Positions 16,032 through 24,707 of a stretch of DNA of 40,190 nucleotides are shown piece after piece (the first letter of the stretch is position 1; the number at the start of each line of letters is the position of its first letter). A program made the position numbers and the translations under genes. The stretch spans positions 32,001 to 72,190 of the forward strand of contig CACBQD010000006.1 of assembly GCA_902541285.1 (NCBI GenBank), read 5' to 3'. Source of the DNA: an uncultured Pelagibacteraceae bacterium (GTDB taxonomy: Bacteria > Pseudomonadota > Alphaproteobacteria > Pelagibacterales > Pelagibacteraceae). Under the pieces are notes generated by a model, which was not told where the DNA came from, did no database searches, and saw nothing but the letters and a program-made list of their open reading frames with translations.

Positions 16032-16261
16032 TAACTTTTATTCTCTGATCTAAAATTTTGAAATTTTTTGTTAAATTTACTTATTCTACCTTTATCAAGA
16101 ATTTTCTGCTTTCCTCCAGTCCAGGCAGAATGTGATTTTGGATCTATTTCAAGTTTTAAAACCTCATTTTCCGATCCCCATGTAGACTTAGTTTCAAACT
16201 GTGATCCATCTGTCATCTCTACTTTTATAGTATGATATTTAGGATGTATATTTTTTTTCAT
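16031..16261 (-). CDS. rpmE: Ribosomal protein L31 (bL31), cysteine-free
   Basis: This is a 76-residue protein with [20 protein letters not shown] at the N-terminus, STWG, and [17 protein letters not shown], which are the bL31 signatures. It has no cysteine, so it is the zinc-independent (C-minus) form. It sits at the intersubunit bridge of the ribosome. It overlaps trcR by one base and lies 35 bases after suhB on the minus strand. Confidence 0.96.
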   Translation of the reverse strand: MKKNIHPKYHTIKVEMTDGSQFETKSTWGSENEVLKLEIDPKSHSAWTGGKQKILDKGRISKFNKKFQNFRSENKS

Positions 16262-16296
16262 GGGCTGCCTTATAGCAAAAATTACTTTAAAAACAA

Positions 16297-17043
16297 TTAA
16301 AAGTTAGTCAGGATTTCCATCATTTTATTATAAATATTTGGATTTGCAGCTCTAATATCTATTTCATTAATTTTAAATTGATTAATATTGTTTACTTTGC
16401 CACCAGCTTCCTCAATTATGAGTTTACCCGCGGCGATATCCCAAATATTTATTTTATCATGGAAATACCCATCAAATCTTCCGCAACCCACATATGCTAA
16501 ATCAAGTGCTGCACAACCTGTATTTCTTAAATTGAGCTTTGGATATATTAGTTTTATACCCTCACAATTTGTTGAAAATAAACAATCGTCAATATTTGAT
16601 TTTTTTGATACTCTTACTCTGTTGTTATTAAAATAGGAACCGTTATCTTTTTCTGCATAAAAAATTTCATTCTTTATAGGATCAAATATAAGGCCTGATA
16701 TGATTTCATCGTTTTGTTGCAGTGCAATCGATATTGCAAAATGAGGAACTCCATGTAAAAAATTTGTTGTTCCATCAATAGGATCTATAACCCAAAAAAT
16801 GTCCTTATTTTTATTTAAAATTTTTCCTGTTTCCTCTGTTATAAATGAATAATTTTTTTTTGATTTTGATAATTCTTCAATTAAAATTTTTTCTACCTTT
16901 TTATCTGTTTTAGTTACAAAATCTTTGGGACCTTTTTTTGATACTTGTAAGTTTTCTAATTCGCCAAAATCTCTTATTATTACTTTTGAAGCTTTTTCGC
17001 AGGCTTTAATCATTAAATTTAAACTTGGAGATATTGAATTCAT
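16297..17043 (-). CDS. suhB: Inositol-monophosphatase family protein (SuhB-like)
   Basis: This is a 248-residue protein with the complete IMPase metal site: EET in the ITEETG segment, DPIDGTTNF around 90-98, and a C-terminal [15 protein letters not shown]. These coordinate magnesium for phosphate ester hydrolysis of inositol or similar phosphates. In E. coli SuhB also acts in rRNA antitermination, and the company of ribosomal genes here is compatible with either role. The gap to efp is one base. Confidence 0.92.
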   Translation of the reverse strand: MNSISPSLNLMIKACEKASKVIIRDFGELENLQVSKKGPKDFVTKTDKKVEKILIEELSKSKKNYSFITEETGKILNKNKDIFWVIDPIDGTTNFLHGVPHFAISIALQQNDEIISGLIFDPIKNEIFYAEKDNGSYFNNNRVRVSKKSNIDDCLFSTNCEGIKLIYPKLNLRNTGCAALDLAYVGCGRFDGYFHDKINIWDIAAGKLIIEEAGGKVNNINQFKINEIDIRAANPNIYNKMMEILTNF

Positions 17044-17044
17044 T

Positions 17045-17605
17045 TTAAATTTTTTTTATGTATTTCATTGATCTCGTATCTATTATGATAGTATCTTCAC
17101 TTTCAATAAATGGTGGTACTTGAATACTTAAACCATTTTCTAGGGTAGCAGGCTTGTAAGATGAGGAAGCAGTTTGTCCTTTTATAGCAGCATCAGTTGT
17201 ATTAATTTTACATTTAATTTGATTTGGAAGAATTATATTAAGAGGTTTTTCATTATAAAAATTTATACTTACTTCTAAATTTTCAGAAAGCAGCTTACCC
17301 TTCTCACCTATAACATTTTTACTTAAATTAATTTGTTCAAACGAATTAGGGTTCATAAAATAAAAATCGTTTTCATCACTGTACAAGAAATTATATTTTA
17401 CTTCTTCTATTGAAGCTTTTTCTACAGTTTCGCTTGATCTAAATCTTTCATTAAGTTTTGTGTTTTTAAGTAAACTTTTCATTTCTACCTGGGCAAATGC
17501 ACCACCTTTTCCAGGCTTAACATGATTTGTTTTTAATATTTCCCATAGATCATCTTTATACTCCAAAATCATACCTACCCTTATCTCTGTTGCATTTATT
17601 TTCAT
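17045..17605 (-). CDS. efp: Elongation factor P
   Basis: This is a 186-residue protein, full EF-P length, with three beta-barrel domains. The KPGKGGAF loop at 30-37 has K33 at the tip that contacts the peptidyl-transferase centre; it is the site modified by beta-lysylation in many bacteria. EF-P relieves ribosome stalling at polyproline stretches. No modification genes (epmA/epmB) are in this window. Its start overlaps the thiE stop by four bases. Confidence 0.97.
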   Translation of the reverse strand: MKINATEIRVGMILEYKDDLWEILKTNHVKPGKGGAFAQVEMKSLLKNTKLNERFRSSETVEKASIEEVKYNFLYSDENDFYFMNPNSFEQINLSKNVIGEKGKLLSENLEVSINFYNEKPLNIILPNQIKCKINTTDAAIKGQTASSSYKPATLENGLSIQVPPFIESEDTIIIDTRSMKYIKKI

Positions 17606-18219
17606 GTTAAATTCTTTATTGCTTGGTATGGTTTAAATTTTTTATTATTCCAAATGTAGCCTGAAATAGCTAAAAAATCTGCTTTATTCAATAATAGTTT
17701 TTTATAATTTTTATGATTGATTCCACCAATAGCCACAACAGGTATTTTAACTGATTTTTTAATTTTCTTTAAAGTTTTTATATTTGCTCTATGTATTACT
17801 TTCTTGGTTCTGGTTTTATAGAATGCTCCTAATGCAATATAATTTGCACCATTTGATGAAGCATATTTGGCCAATTTAATTGAATTATGACATGTAACTC
17901 CAATGATTTTATTTTTTAAAATTTTTTTTGCCTGAGAAATATCCATATCGTTTTGACCTAAATGACAACCATCAGCATTCACTTTTGTTGCAAGATAAGG
18001 ATTATCATTAATAATTAATTTTACATTATTTTTTTTGCAAATTTTTAGAATTCTTTTTGCAATTAGAACTTTTTTTTTAATATTTCCTTTTTTAAGTCTT
18101 AATTGAAAAAACTTTACTTTTTTTGATTTAAAAACTAAATTCAGGTTATTGTAGAATAAATTATTTATTATTTTATTAGGAGATATTAAATAAATAAATT
18201 TTTTATTGCGAATTTTCAA
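17602..18219 (-). CDS. thiE: Thiamine-phosphate synthase
   Basis: This is a 205-residue TIM-barrel. QLRLKKGN near 38-45, INDNPYLA, the DGCHLGQNDMD block, GVTCHN, YKTRTK in the phosphate-binding loop and VVAIGGI follow the ThiE pattern. It joins HMP-pyrophosphate with the thiazole phosphate to make thiamine monophosphate. SAR11 bacteria are known to depend on external HMP-type precursors, and thiD (HMP kinase) is also in this window. The gene overlaps fba by 17 bases and efp by four bases, so it is locked into the central-carbon operon. The low-complexity lysine-rich sequence is in keeping with the genome. Confidence 0.85.
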   Translation of the reverse strand: MKIRNKKFIYLISPNKIINNLFYNNLNLVFKSKKVKFFQLRLKKGNIKKKVLIAKRILKICKKNNVKLIINDNPYLATKVNADGCHLGQNDMDISQAKKILKNKIIGVTCHNSIKLAKYASSNGANYIALGAFYKTRTKKVIHRANIKTLKKIKKSVKIPVVAIGGINHKNYKKLLLNKADFLAISGYIWNNKKFKPYQAIKNLT

Positions 18220-19216
18220 GATTCTCTGACCATTTTCCTTGTGCAGCTAGAGTGCACATATTTGCCCTATGATCGAATATTTTTTGGGTACCTATTATAT
18301 TTTTTATATCTTTAGACCAAAATTTTAGTGCACTTTGTTGAAGAGCTCTTCCATAAGAATAAGTCATTATAAAATTCGTATCATTTTTTATATTTATTTG
18401 ATTTAAGTTCGCTGTAGCTTCTTTTTCCGTTTGACCCCCAGATAGAAAAGCTATGCCAGGGACTGATGATGGCACATTATTTTTTAAACAATTTAATGTT
18501 AGTTCTGCGATTTCTTCACTTGAAATTTTTTCACTAGAATTTTTTCCTGGTAAAATCATGTTTGGTTTTAATATTGTTCCCTTTAAATCAACATTATTTA
18601 ATTCTAACTCTTCATAACATTTATTTATAACTTTAGATGTTTTCATCAAACAATCTTTAGCAGAATGATCACCATCCATTAAAACTTCAGGTTCAATTAT
18701 TGGAACCATTCCTGCTTCTTGAGCTAATGCAGCGTATCTAGCCAACGCGTGAGCATTTGATGAAATAGATAGTTTGCTAGGATATTTATCAGAAATTGAG
18801 TAAACACCTCTCCATTTTGTAAATCTTGCCCCAAGTTCATAATAATCATTAAGTCTTTCCCTTAAACCATCTAAACCTTCTGTAATTTTTTCTTCTTTAG
18901 ATCCTGCCAATATTTTGGCTCCTGTATCAACTTTAATCCCTGCTAACGAACCACTTGCGTTTATTAGTTCAGGTATAGTTTTCCCATCATATGTTCTTTG
19001 TCTTATTGTTTCATCATATAGTATTACTCCACCTATACATTTACTTATTGATGAAGATGAGAAAAGAGTTTGTCTAAAAAGGAGTCTATTATTTTCATCG
19101 GAATGTACTTTTACCGACTCTAATCTTTTTGTCATTGTGGCTGTACTTTCATCAGCCGCAAGTATACCTTTGCCATTCGACAATATTTGAAGAGCAATTT
19201 TGTTTAATTCAGACAT
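18203..19216 (-). CDS. fbaB: Fructose-bisphosphate aldolase, class I
   Basis: This is a 337-residue protein of the eukaryote-like class I family. GKGILAADEST lies at 15-25 with D22, KWRGVYSI around 134-141, IIEPEVLMDG at 173-182, and the Schiff-base K217 in TILKPNM. It cleaves or makes fructose 1,6-bisphosphate using a lysine and no metal ion. Class I is not the E. coli class II enzyme; the symbol is a convention and may vary between annotations. It follows pgk without a gap and precedes thiE with overlap. Confidence 0.95.
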   Translation of the reverse strand: MSELNKIALQILSNGKGILAADESTATMTKRLESVKVHSDENNRLLFRQTLFSSSSISKCIGGVILYDETIRQRTYDGKTIPELINASGSLAGIKVDTGAKILAGSKEEKITEGLDGLRERLNDYYELGARFTKWRGVYSISDKYPSKLSISSNAHALARYAALAQEAGMVPIIEPEVLMDGDHSAKDCLMKTSKVINKCYEELELNNVDLKGTILKPNMILPGKNSSEKISSEEIAELTLNCLKNNVPSSVPGIAFLSGGQTEKEATANLNQINIKNDTNFIMTYSYGRALQQSALKFWSKDIKNIIGTQKIFDHRANMCTLAAQGKWSENLENSQ

Positions 19217-20389
19217 TTAATTTAATGCTTTTATACCAGGGAGAACTTTGCCTTCAAGATATTCTAAAAATGCTCCACCTGCAGTTGAAACAAAATTAAA
19301 CTTATCTTTAATATTTAGTGAATTAATTACCGCAACCGTATCACCTCCACCAACAACAGAAAATATTTTGTTCCCTCTGCTTGCTATATATTTTGCAACC
19401 TCTGAGCTTCCTAATGAAAAATTCTCATTTTCAAAGTAACCTAATGGCCCGTTCCATAATATTGTTGAGGAATCGTCAATAATTTTTTTTATTTCAACTA
19501 ATGTTTTTGGTCCTACATCAAGTATCATATCATCATCTTCAATATCTTTAAAATCTTTTTCAAAAGATTTATCGTTCAATTTTTTTCCAATTTTAACATC
19601 TTTAGGAAAATAAATTTTACATTTATTTTTTTCAGCATATGTGAAAATTTCTTGAATTATGTAATCAATATTTTTTTCATATACAGAGTTACCAATTTTT
19701 AAACCTTTGTATTTCAATATATTGTTCGCCATAGCACCAACTATTACAATACTATTAAATTTTGGTATTAAATTTTTTATTATATTTACTTTCGAAGATA
19801 TTTTAGATCCACCAATTATACATGTTATAGGCTTTTTTATTTCAGAAGTTATCTTGTTGAGAGCATTTACCTCTGCATTAATTTGAATTCCGCTGTACGA
19901 TGGAATATACTTTGTTATTTTTGATACAGAAGCATGATCTCTGTGTGAACACGAAAATGCATCATTCACATATATTTCACCTAAACTTGCTAATTTCTTA
20001 GAAAATTTATCATCGTTAGCTTCTTCTTCGGGATAAAATCTAATGTTTTCAAGTAGTAACAACTCATCATTTGAATTCTTAAAAATGTCTTCTTTATTTA
20101 AATTAAAAATGTTTTCTTTAAGTAATGATACTTTTTTTTTAATTTTACTTTTAATATACAACGATACCAATTCTAGAGAAAGTTCCTTAACTACTTTACC
20201 TTTTGGTCTTCCAATATGAGAAATTATTATAATCTTTGCTTTTTTTTTTAATAGAAATTCTAGTGTAGGTATAACCTTATCAATCCGGTTAGAGTCTGTT
20301 ATTTTTCCATTTTTTATTGGAACATTTAAATCAAGTCTAAGAATTACTCTTTTATTTTCAATATTTTCTATATTTTCAATAGATTTCAT
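19217..20389 (-). CDS. pgk: Phosphoglycerate kinase
   Basis: This is a 390-residue protein. RLDLNVPIKNG near 19-29, SHIGRPKG, the LLLENIRFYPEEE region, GGSKISSKV and a C-terminal GGGDTVAVI motif are characteristic. It interconverts 1,3-bisphosphoglycerate and 3-phosphoglycerate with ADP/ATP. It overlaps gap by one base and abuts fba, so the three triose-level enzymes are translated from one message. Confidence 0.97.
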   Translation of the reverse strand: MKSIENIENIENKRVILRLDLNVPIKNGKITDSNRIDKVIPTLEFLLKKKAKIIIISHIGRPKGKVVKELSLELVSLYIKSKIKKKVSLLKENIFNLNKEDIFKNSNDELLLLENIRFYPEEEANDDKFSKKLASLGEIYVNDAFSCSHRDHASVSKITKYIPSYSGIQINAEVNALNKITSEIKKPITCIIGGSKISSKVNIIKNLIPKFNSIVIVGAMANNILKYKGLKIGNSVYEKNIDYIIQEIFTYAEKNKCKIYFPKDVKIGKKLNDKSFEKDFKDIEDDDMILDVGPKTLVEIKKIIDDSSTILWNGPLGYFENENFSLGSSEVAKYIASRGNKIFSVVGGGDTVAVINSLNIKDKFNFVSTAGGAFLEYLEGKVLPGIKALN

Positions 20390-21396
20390 TATTTGATCTT
20401 GCTTACATACTTAGCAATATCACACATTCTATTCGAGAAACCCCATTCATTATCATACCAAGCTGAAATTTTACCCATTTTATTACCAACTACATTAGTA
20501 AGTGAGGAGTCTATAATTGCAGATGCACTATTGTGATTAAAATCAACTGATACTAGCTGCTCATCTGTAACATATAGAATATTTTTAAGTTTCGTTTTAG
20601 AAGCTGAAAATAAAGAGTTATTTAATTTTTTTACAGTAATATTTTTTTTTACATTAAATATAAATTCTATTAATGAAACATTTGGTGTTGGCACTCTCAT
20701 TGCTATCCCCTCTAGCTTACCTTTCAATGAGGGTATAATCTCACCAATAGCTTTTGATGCACCTGTAGACGTGGGTACAATTGATTGACTTGCCGATCTC
20801 GCTCTTCTTGGATCTTTGTGAGAATTATCCAATATTCTTTGATCACTTGTAAAAGCATGTATGGTTGTCATAAAACCATTAAGTATTATAAAATTTTTAT
20901 TAATTACGTTTGCAACGGGAGCTAAACAATTTGTTGTGCAAGAAGCTGCTGAAATAATTCTATCACTCTTGTTGATCTTCTTATGATTTACGCCAAATAC
21001 TATAGTTTTATCTGCCATTTTACATGGGGCTGATACAATAACTTTTTTTACACCATTTACTATATGTGGTAGTAATTGATTTTTAGAATTAAACTTGCCT
21101 GTGCACTCAAAAACATAATCAACACCATATTTTTTCCACTTTATATCATTAATCATAGAGTGTTGGGTGTAAGATATTTTTTCTTTATTTATTTTTATGT
21201 AATTTTCTCCAGATTTTACTAGGTAATTAAAATTACCATGAATTGAATCATATTTTAATAAATTTGCGCAAATTTCAGAGCTCGATCTATTATTAATATG
21301 TTTGATAATTATTTTATCTTTGTAATTTTCATAAATTGACCTCACAATCATTCTGCCGATTCTTCCCATACCGTTAATGCCAACTTTTATTGTCAT
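20389..21396 (-). CDS. gap: Glyceraldehyde-3-phosphate dehydrogenase, probably NADP-preferring
   Basis: This is a 335-residue protein with VGINGMGRIGR, catalytic C153 in AASCTTNCLAP, H180 in MTTIH and WYDNEWGFSNR near the end. It oxidises glyceraldehyde 3-phosphate or runs in reverse in gluconeogenesis. The cofactor pocket is unusual: the aspartate that holds the NAD ribose is replaced by N36, followed by R37, and the usual Leu-Pro pair is N191-S192. These changes are of the kind found in NADP-using GAPDH enzymes. The gene overlaps pgk by one base and tkt by four bases. Confidence 0.95.
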   Translation of the reverse strand: MTIKVGINGMGRIGRMIVRSIYENYKDKIIIKHINNRSSSEICANLLKYDSIHGNFNYLVKSGENYIKINKEKISYTQHSMINDIKWKKYGVDYVFECTGKFNSKNQLLPHIVNGVKKVIVSAPCKMADKTIVFGVNHKKINKSDRIISAASCTTNCLAPVANVINKNFIILNGFMTTIHAFTSDQRILDNSHKDPRRARSASQSIVPTSTGASKAIGEIIPSLKGKLEGIAMRVPTPNVSLIEFIFNVKKNITVKKLNNSLFSASKTKLKNILYVTDEQLVSVDFNHNSASAIIDSSLTNVVGNKMGKISAWYDNEWGFSNRMCDIAKYVSKIK

Positions 21397-23348
21397 TTTT
21401 TTAAATAAAATTTAATTTTTTTACTAATTTTTTCACTACTTAAACCAAAATGATCATAGACTTTTTTATAAGGAGCGCTTTTACCAAAGTCTTCTATCGA
21501 AAAAGATAAGCCCTTTTCAATATATTTTTCCCAAGACAATTTTGATCCAGCCTCAATTGAAAAAGTATTTTTGCTTTCTTTTAAGATTTTATCTTTATAG
21601 CTTTTGTTTTGTTTGTCAAAAATTTCTTGGCAAGGCATTGATATTACTTTTGAATAAATTTTTTGTTTGGCCAATTTATGACTAGTCTCAATTGCAAGAT
21701 TGACTTCTGATCCTGAGGCTAAAATAGTTAAATTTATATTTTTTGCAGTCCTCAAAACTTCGTATGCTCCCATAGAGCATTGATTTTTTTTACTAAAGCT
21801 ATTTCTTACGGGTTTTAAGTTTTGTCTGGTTAATGCTAATATGCTAGGTGTTTTGTTGCTGTTTAAAGCAATATCCCAACATTCAATTGTTTCGGTTTGA
21901 TCTGCTGGCCTTAAAACATTTAAGTTTGGAATAGATCTTAAAGCAGGAAGTTGCTCTACTGGTTGATGTGTAGGTCCATCTTCTCCCAGTCCTATTGAGT
22001 CATGTGTCATTATATAAATTACCTTCTGTTTCATTATAGCAGACAGTCTTATTGAAGGTTTACAATAGTCTGAAAATATTAAAAAAGTACCTCCATAAGG
22101 AATAAAATTACTATGAAGAGCTAATCCATTCATAATTCCACTCATAGCGTGTTCCCTAACACCATAGTGAATATAATTACCATCAAAGTTACTTGAATTA
22201 ATAATTTTATGTAACTTAGTTTTTGTATTGTTTGATCCCGCTAAATCAGCAGAACCACCAATTAAAGTATTTCTCTCTTTTAATATAGCTGATAAAAACT
22301 CTTCTGAAGATTTTCTTGTAGCTATAGTCTTAAAATTTTTTATTGCATCTTTTTTTTGTTTTATAATTGAACGCGAGAATTTATTTTTTATAATACTTTT
22401 AAATTTTTGTTTTTGTTTGCTAAAAGTTTTATTCCATATTTTTTCCTTTTTAACACCTTTTTCACCAATTTTCCTCCAATCAGTTAAAATTTTTTGAGGT
22501 ATTTTAAATGGTTTATAATCCCAATCTAATTTCTTTCTAACTAACTTAATTTCATCTATTCCAAGAGGACTTCCATGAGAGGAGGCCTTGCCACCTTTAT
22601 TTGGAGATCCAAATCCTATTTTTGTTTTGCACGAAATCACAGTCGGTTTTTTTGATGTTTGTGCTTTTTTTAACGCATTATAAATTTCTCTGTAATTATG
22701 CCCATTGATCAAAATATAATTCCATCCATAGCTTTTAAATCTGTTTTTATAATCATCTGAGACTGCTAAACTAGTAGGACCATCTATTGAAATTGAATTA
22801 TTATCAAAAAGCATTATTAGATTATTAAGTTTAAGGTGACCGGCAAGACTCATTGCTTCATGACTTATTCCTTCCATAAGGCACCCATCACCAGCCAAGA
22901 CATAGGTTTTGTGATTTATTAAATTACTTCCTAATTTTTTCTTTAAAATTTCTTCTGCAATTGCAAAACCCACAGAATTTGCAATTCCTTGACCTAAGGG
23001 ACCAGTTGTTGTTTCAATACCTGAGTTTGGGTGATACTCTGGGTGTCCAGCACAAATTGAATTTAGTTGTCTAAATTTCTTGATGTCTTTAAGTGATACA
23101 CTTTTATACCCAGTTAAGTACAAAAGAGAGTAAAGCAACATTGATCCATGTCCAGCTGATAAAATAAATCTATCTCTATTAAGCCAGTTTGGATTTTTTG
23201 GATTAAATTTTAGAAAATATTTAAATAAAATTGTTGCAACGTCAGCCATACCCATTGGCATACCTGGGTGACCAGAATTAGCGTTTTGAACCGCATCCAT
23301 TGATAAAAAACGAATAGCATTTGATAAATTTTTTTCTATATTTTTCAA
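21393..23348 (-). CDS. tkt: Transketolase
   Basis: This is a 651-residue protein, full length. NSGHPGMPMGMAD (24-36), SAGHGSMLLY, and the thiamine-diphosphate motif GDG (153-155) ending in an NN pair are clear; a REHAMSG segment with the catalytic glutamate and the EDGPTHQPVEQL block follow. It moves two-carbon units between sugar phosphates in the pentose phosphate pathway. The start is TTG, supported by an AGGA six bases upstream; the frame is closed by TAG 15 bases before it. It is the first gene of the leftward run and overlaps gap by four bases. Confidence 0.97.
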   Translation of the reverse strand: MKNIEKNLSNAIRFLSMDAVQNANSGHPGMPMGMADVATILFKYFLKFNPKNPNWLNRDRFILSAGHGSMLLYSLLYLTGYKSVSLKDIKKFRQLNSICAGHPEYHPNSGIETTTGPLGQGIANSVGFAIAEEILKKKLGSNLINHKTYVLAGDGCLMEGISHEAMSLAGHLKLNNLIMLFDNNSISIDGPTSLAVSDDYKNRFKSYGWNYILINGHNYREIYNALKKAQTSKKPTVISCKTKIGFGSPNKGGKASSHGSPLGIDEIKLVRKKLDWDYKPFKIPQKILTDWRKIGEKGVKKEKIWNKTFSKQKQKFKSIIKNKFSRSIIKQKKDAIKNFKTIATRKSSEEFLSAILKERNTLIGGSADLAGSNNTKTKLHKIINSSNFDGNYIHYGVREHAMSGIMNGLALHSNFIPYGGTFLIFSDYCKPSIRLSAIMKQKVIYIMTHDSIGLGEDGPTHQPVEQLPALRSIPNLNVLRPADQTETIECWDIALNSNKTPSILALTRQNLKPVRNSFSKKNQCSMGAYEVLRTAKNINLTILASGSEVNLAIETSHKLAKQKIYSKVISMPCQEIFDKQNKSYKDKILKESKNTFSIEAGSKLSWEKYIEKGLSFSIEDFGKSAPYKKVYDHFGLSSEKISKKIKFYLKK

Positions 23349-23354
23349 AAAGTA

Positions 23355-23358
23355 TCCT
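23355..23358 (-). promoter_or_regulatory. Ribosome binding site of tkt
   Basis: AGGA on the minus strand lies six bases before the TTG start codon of transketolase. The spacing is right and it decides the otherwise unusual TTG start, as no ATG or GTG lies between this point and the in-frame stop. Confidence 0.5.
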
Positions 23359-23400
23359 ATCTAGACTTAGGTGATTCAATTTATTAATATAGATATATAT

Positions 23401-23724
23401 ATGAAAAACATTGATGAAAAAGAAAAAAAATTAAAGGATGCTTTAAAAAAGTTAGGAGAGATAAACATTCAACATAATGAAGAATTAGATAAAGTTGCAA
23501 TTTTAAAAGAGCAAAAAAATCAATTAGAAATTGAAAAAAAACAGATAATCACATCTCTCCAAAGCTTAGAAGAAGAAAACTTAAAACTTAGAAGTCAAAT
23601 AAATGAATTAAAAAAGGATTACGAAACTTCAAAAAGAAAAGAAAATCAATTTAATGAAAAAATTGATGAATTAAATCAAGAAACAGATAATTTATTGGAA
23701 GAAATAGATAAATGGCAAATGTAA
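23401..23724 (+). CDS. Small coiled-coil protein, DUF4164-like
   Basis: This is a 107-residue protein from the ATG at 23401 (a GTG at 23371 in the same frame would add ten residues). Almost the whole chain is Lys/Glu-rich heptad-like sequence, predicted as one long coiled coil, ending DNLLEEIDKW. In alphaproteobacteria a DUF4164-type coiled-coil protein often lies between tkt and zapA, and this gene occupies that place. It overlaps zapA by 13 bases, so a role with ZapA in cell division is suggested by context only. Confidence 0.7.
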   Translation: MKNIDEKEKKLKDALKKLGEINIQHNEELDKVAILKEQKNQLEIEKKQIITSLQSLEEENLKLRSQINELKKDYETSKRKENQFNEKIDELNQETDNLLEEIDKWQM

Positions 23725-24158
23725 ATATAAAATTTAATGGTAAAGAATATTTATTATCTTGTGAAGATGGTCAAGAGGAACATTTGGAAGAATTATCCTT
23801 GAGTTTAAATAAAAAATTTAATGATCTAAAATTTGATCTTGGAAATATTGGAGAGAATAAATTATTATTAATATCTTCTATAAAAGTCATGGATGAGTAT
23901 TTTGAAACCAAAAAAAAAATAGATGCTCAAAAAAAAGAACTTCAAGAATTAAAAGAAAAATTTAAAGAATTAAAATCTTTAGTTTATCAGTACAAAGATA
24001 ATAAAGAAAATGAAATTAAAAATTTAAGCTTAACGCAAGAAGAACTTGAGAATGATATTGAAAACTACAAAATAAGTTATGAAAATTTAATAGACAAAGT
24101 AACTTTGGAAATAGAAGACTTTGTCAAAAAAAATAGCACAAATACTTCTGTTTCATAA
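23712..24158 (+). CDS. zapA: Cell division protein ZapA
   Basis: This is a 148-residue protein. The N-terminal VNIKFNGKEYLLSCEDGQEEHL and following LSLNKKF match the ZapA globular domain, which promotes FtsZ bundling at midcell. A long coiled coil fills the C-terminal half. It is somewhat longer than the typical 100-130 residues. It overlaps the upstream coiled-coil gene by 13 bases; the cyclo-ligase starts eight bases after it. Confidence 0.82.
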   Translation: MANVNIKFNGKEYLLSCEDGQEEHLEELSLSLNKKFNDLKFDLGNIGENKLLLISSIKVMDEYFETKKKIDAQKKELQELKEKFKELKSLVYQYKDNKENEIKNLSLTQEELENDIENYKISYENLIDKVTLEIEDFVKKNSTNTSVS

Positions 24159-24165
24159 AATATCA

Positions 24166-24705
24166 GTGTCAAAATTAAAATTAAGAAAAAAAATTATTAA
24201 CTTAAGAAAAAAAAAATATTTTCAAATCAAAATTGGTAATAATATTATAAATAGTTTTCACAATAAAATTAATCTATCAAAAAATAAAATTATTGGAGGT
24301 TATTTTCCAATAAATTTTGAATTTGATTGTTTGCAAATACTAAAAAAATTTTATTCTAAGGGTTATAGTATTTCTTTGCCAATTATAAAAAGAAATAATC
24401 AAATGGATTTTTATAAATGGAGTCCAAATGATCCTTTAACAATAAGCTTATTAGGGATTCCTCAGCCACTAAAATTGAAAAAAGTATACCCAGATATAAT
24501 ATTTGTACCAATAGTTGCTTTTGATAAATTCAGAAACAGAATTGGCTATGGTGGTGGATTTTATGATAGATATTTAGAAAAAATCTCTCAAATTAAAAAA
24601 TGTACAACAATTGGACTGGCTTTTTCACATCAAAAAGTTAATAAAATTAATGTTGAAAATTTTGATAGAAAATTAGATTTAATTTTGACTGAAAAATTAA
24701 TGTAA
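24166..24705 (+). CDS. 5-formyltetrahydrofolate cyclo-ligase
   Basis: This is a 179-residue protein from GTG 24166, chosen because the conserved basic KLKLRKKI helix starts there; a TTG at 24121 inside zapA is also open but would add sequence without homology. GGYFP, the FVPIVAFDKFRNRIGYGGGFYDRYL block and GLAFSHQ near the end identify the YgfA/MTHFS family. It converts 5-formyl-THF to 5,10-methenyl-THF with ATP. The zapA-ygfA neighbourhood is common in proteobacteria. Confidence 0.9.
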   Translation: MSKLKLRKKIINLRKKKYFQIKIGNNIINSFHNKINLSKNKIIGGYFPINFEFDCLQILKKFYSKGYSISLPIIKRNNQMDFYKWSPNDPLTISLLGIPQPLKLKKVYPDIIFVPIVAFDKFRNRIGYGGGFYDRYLEKISQIKKCTTIGLAFSHQKVNKINVENFDRKLDLILTEKLM

Positions 24706-24707
24706 AA

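Noticed and set aside
16262..16296. Possible regulatory leader or riboswitch before rpmE
   Set aside because: Only 35 bases, with no stable fold visible by eye.
24121..24165. TTG start for the cyclo-ligase within zapA
   Set aside because: The added residues show no family similarity; GTG 24166 fits the conserved N-terminus.
24159..24165. 6S RNA gene between zapA and the cyclo-ligase, its usual place in many proteobacteria
   Set aside because: Only seven bases lie between the two genes, so there is no room here.
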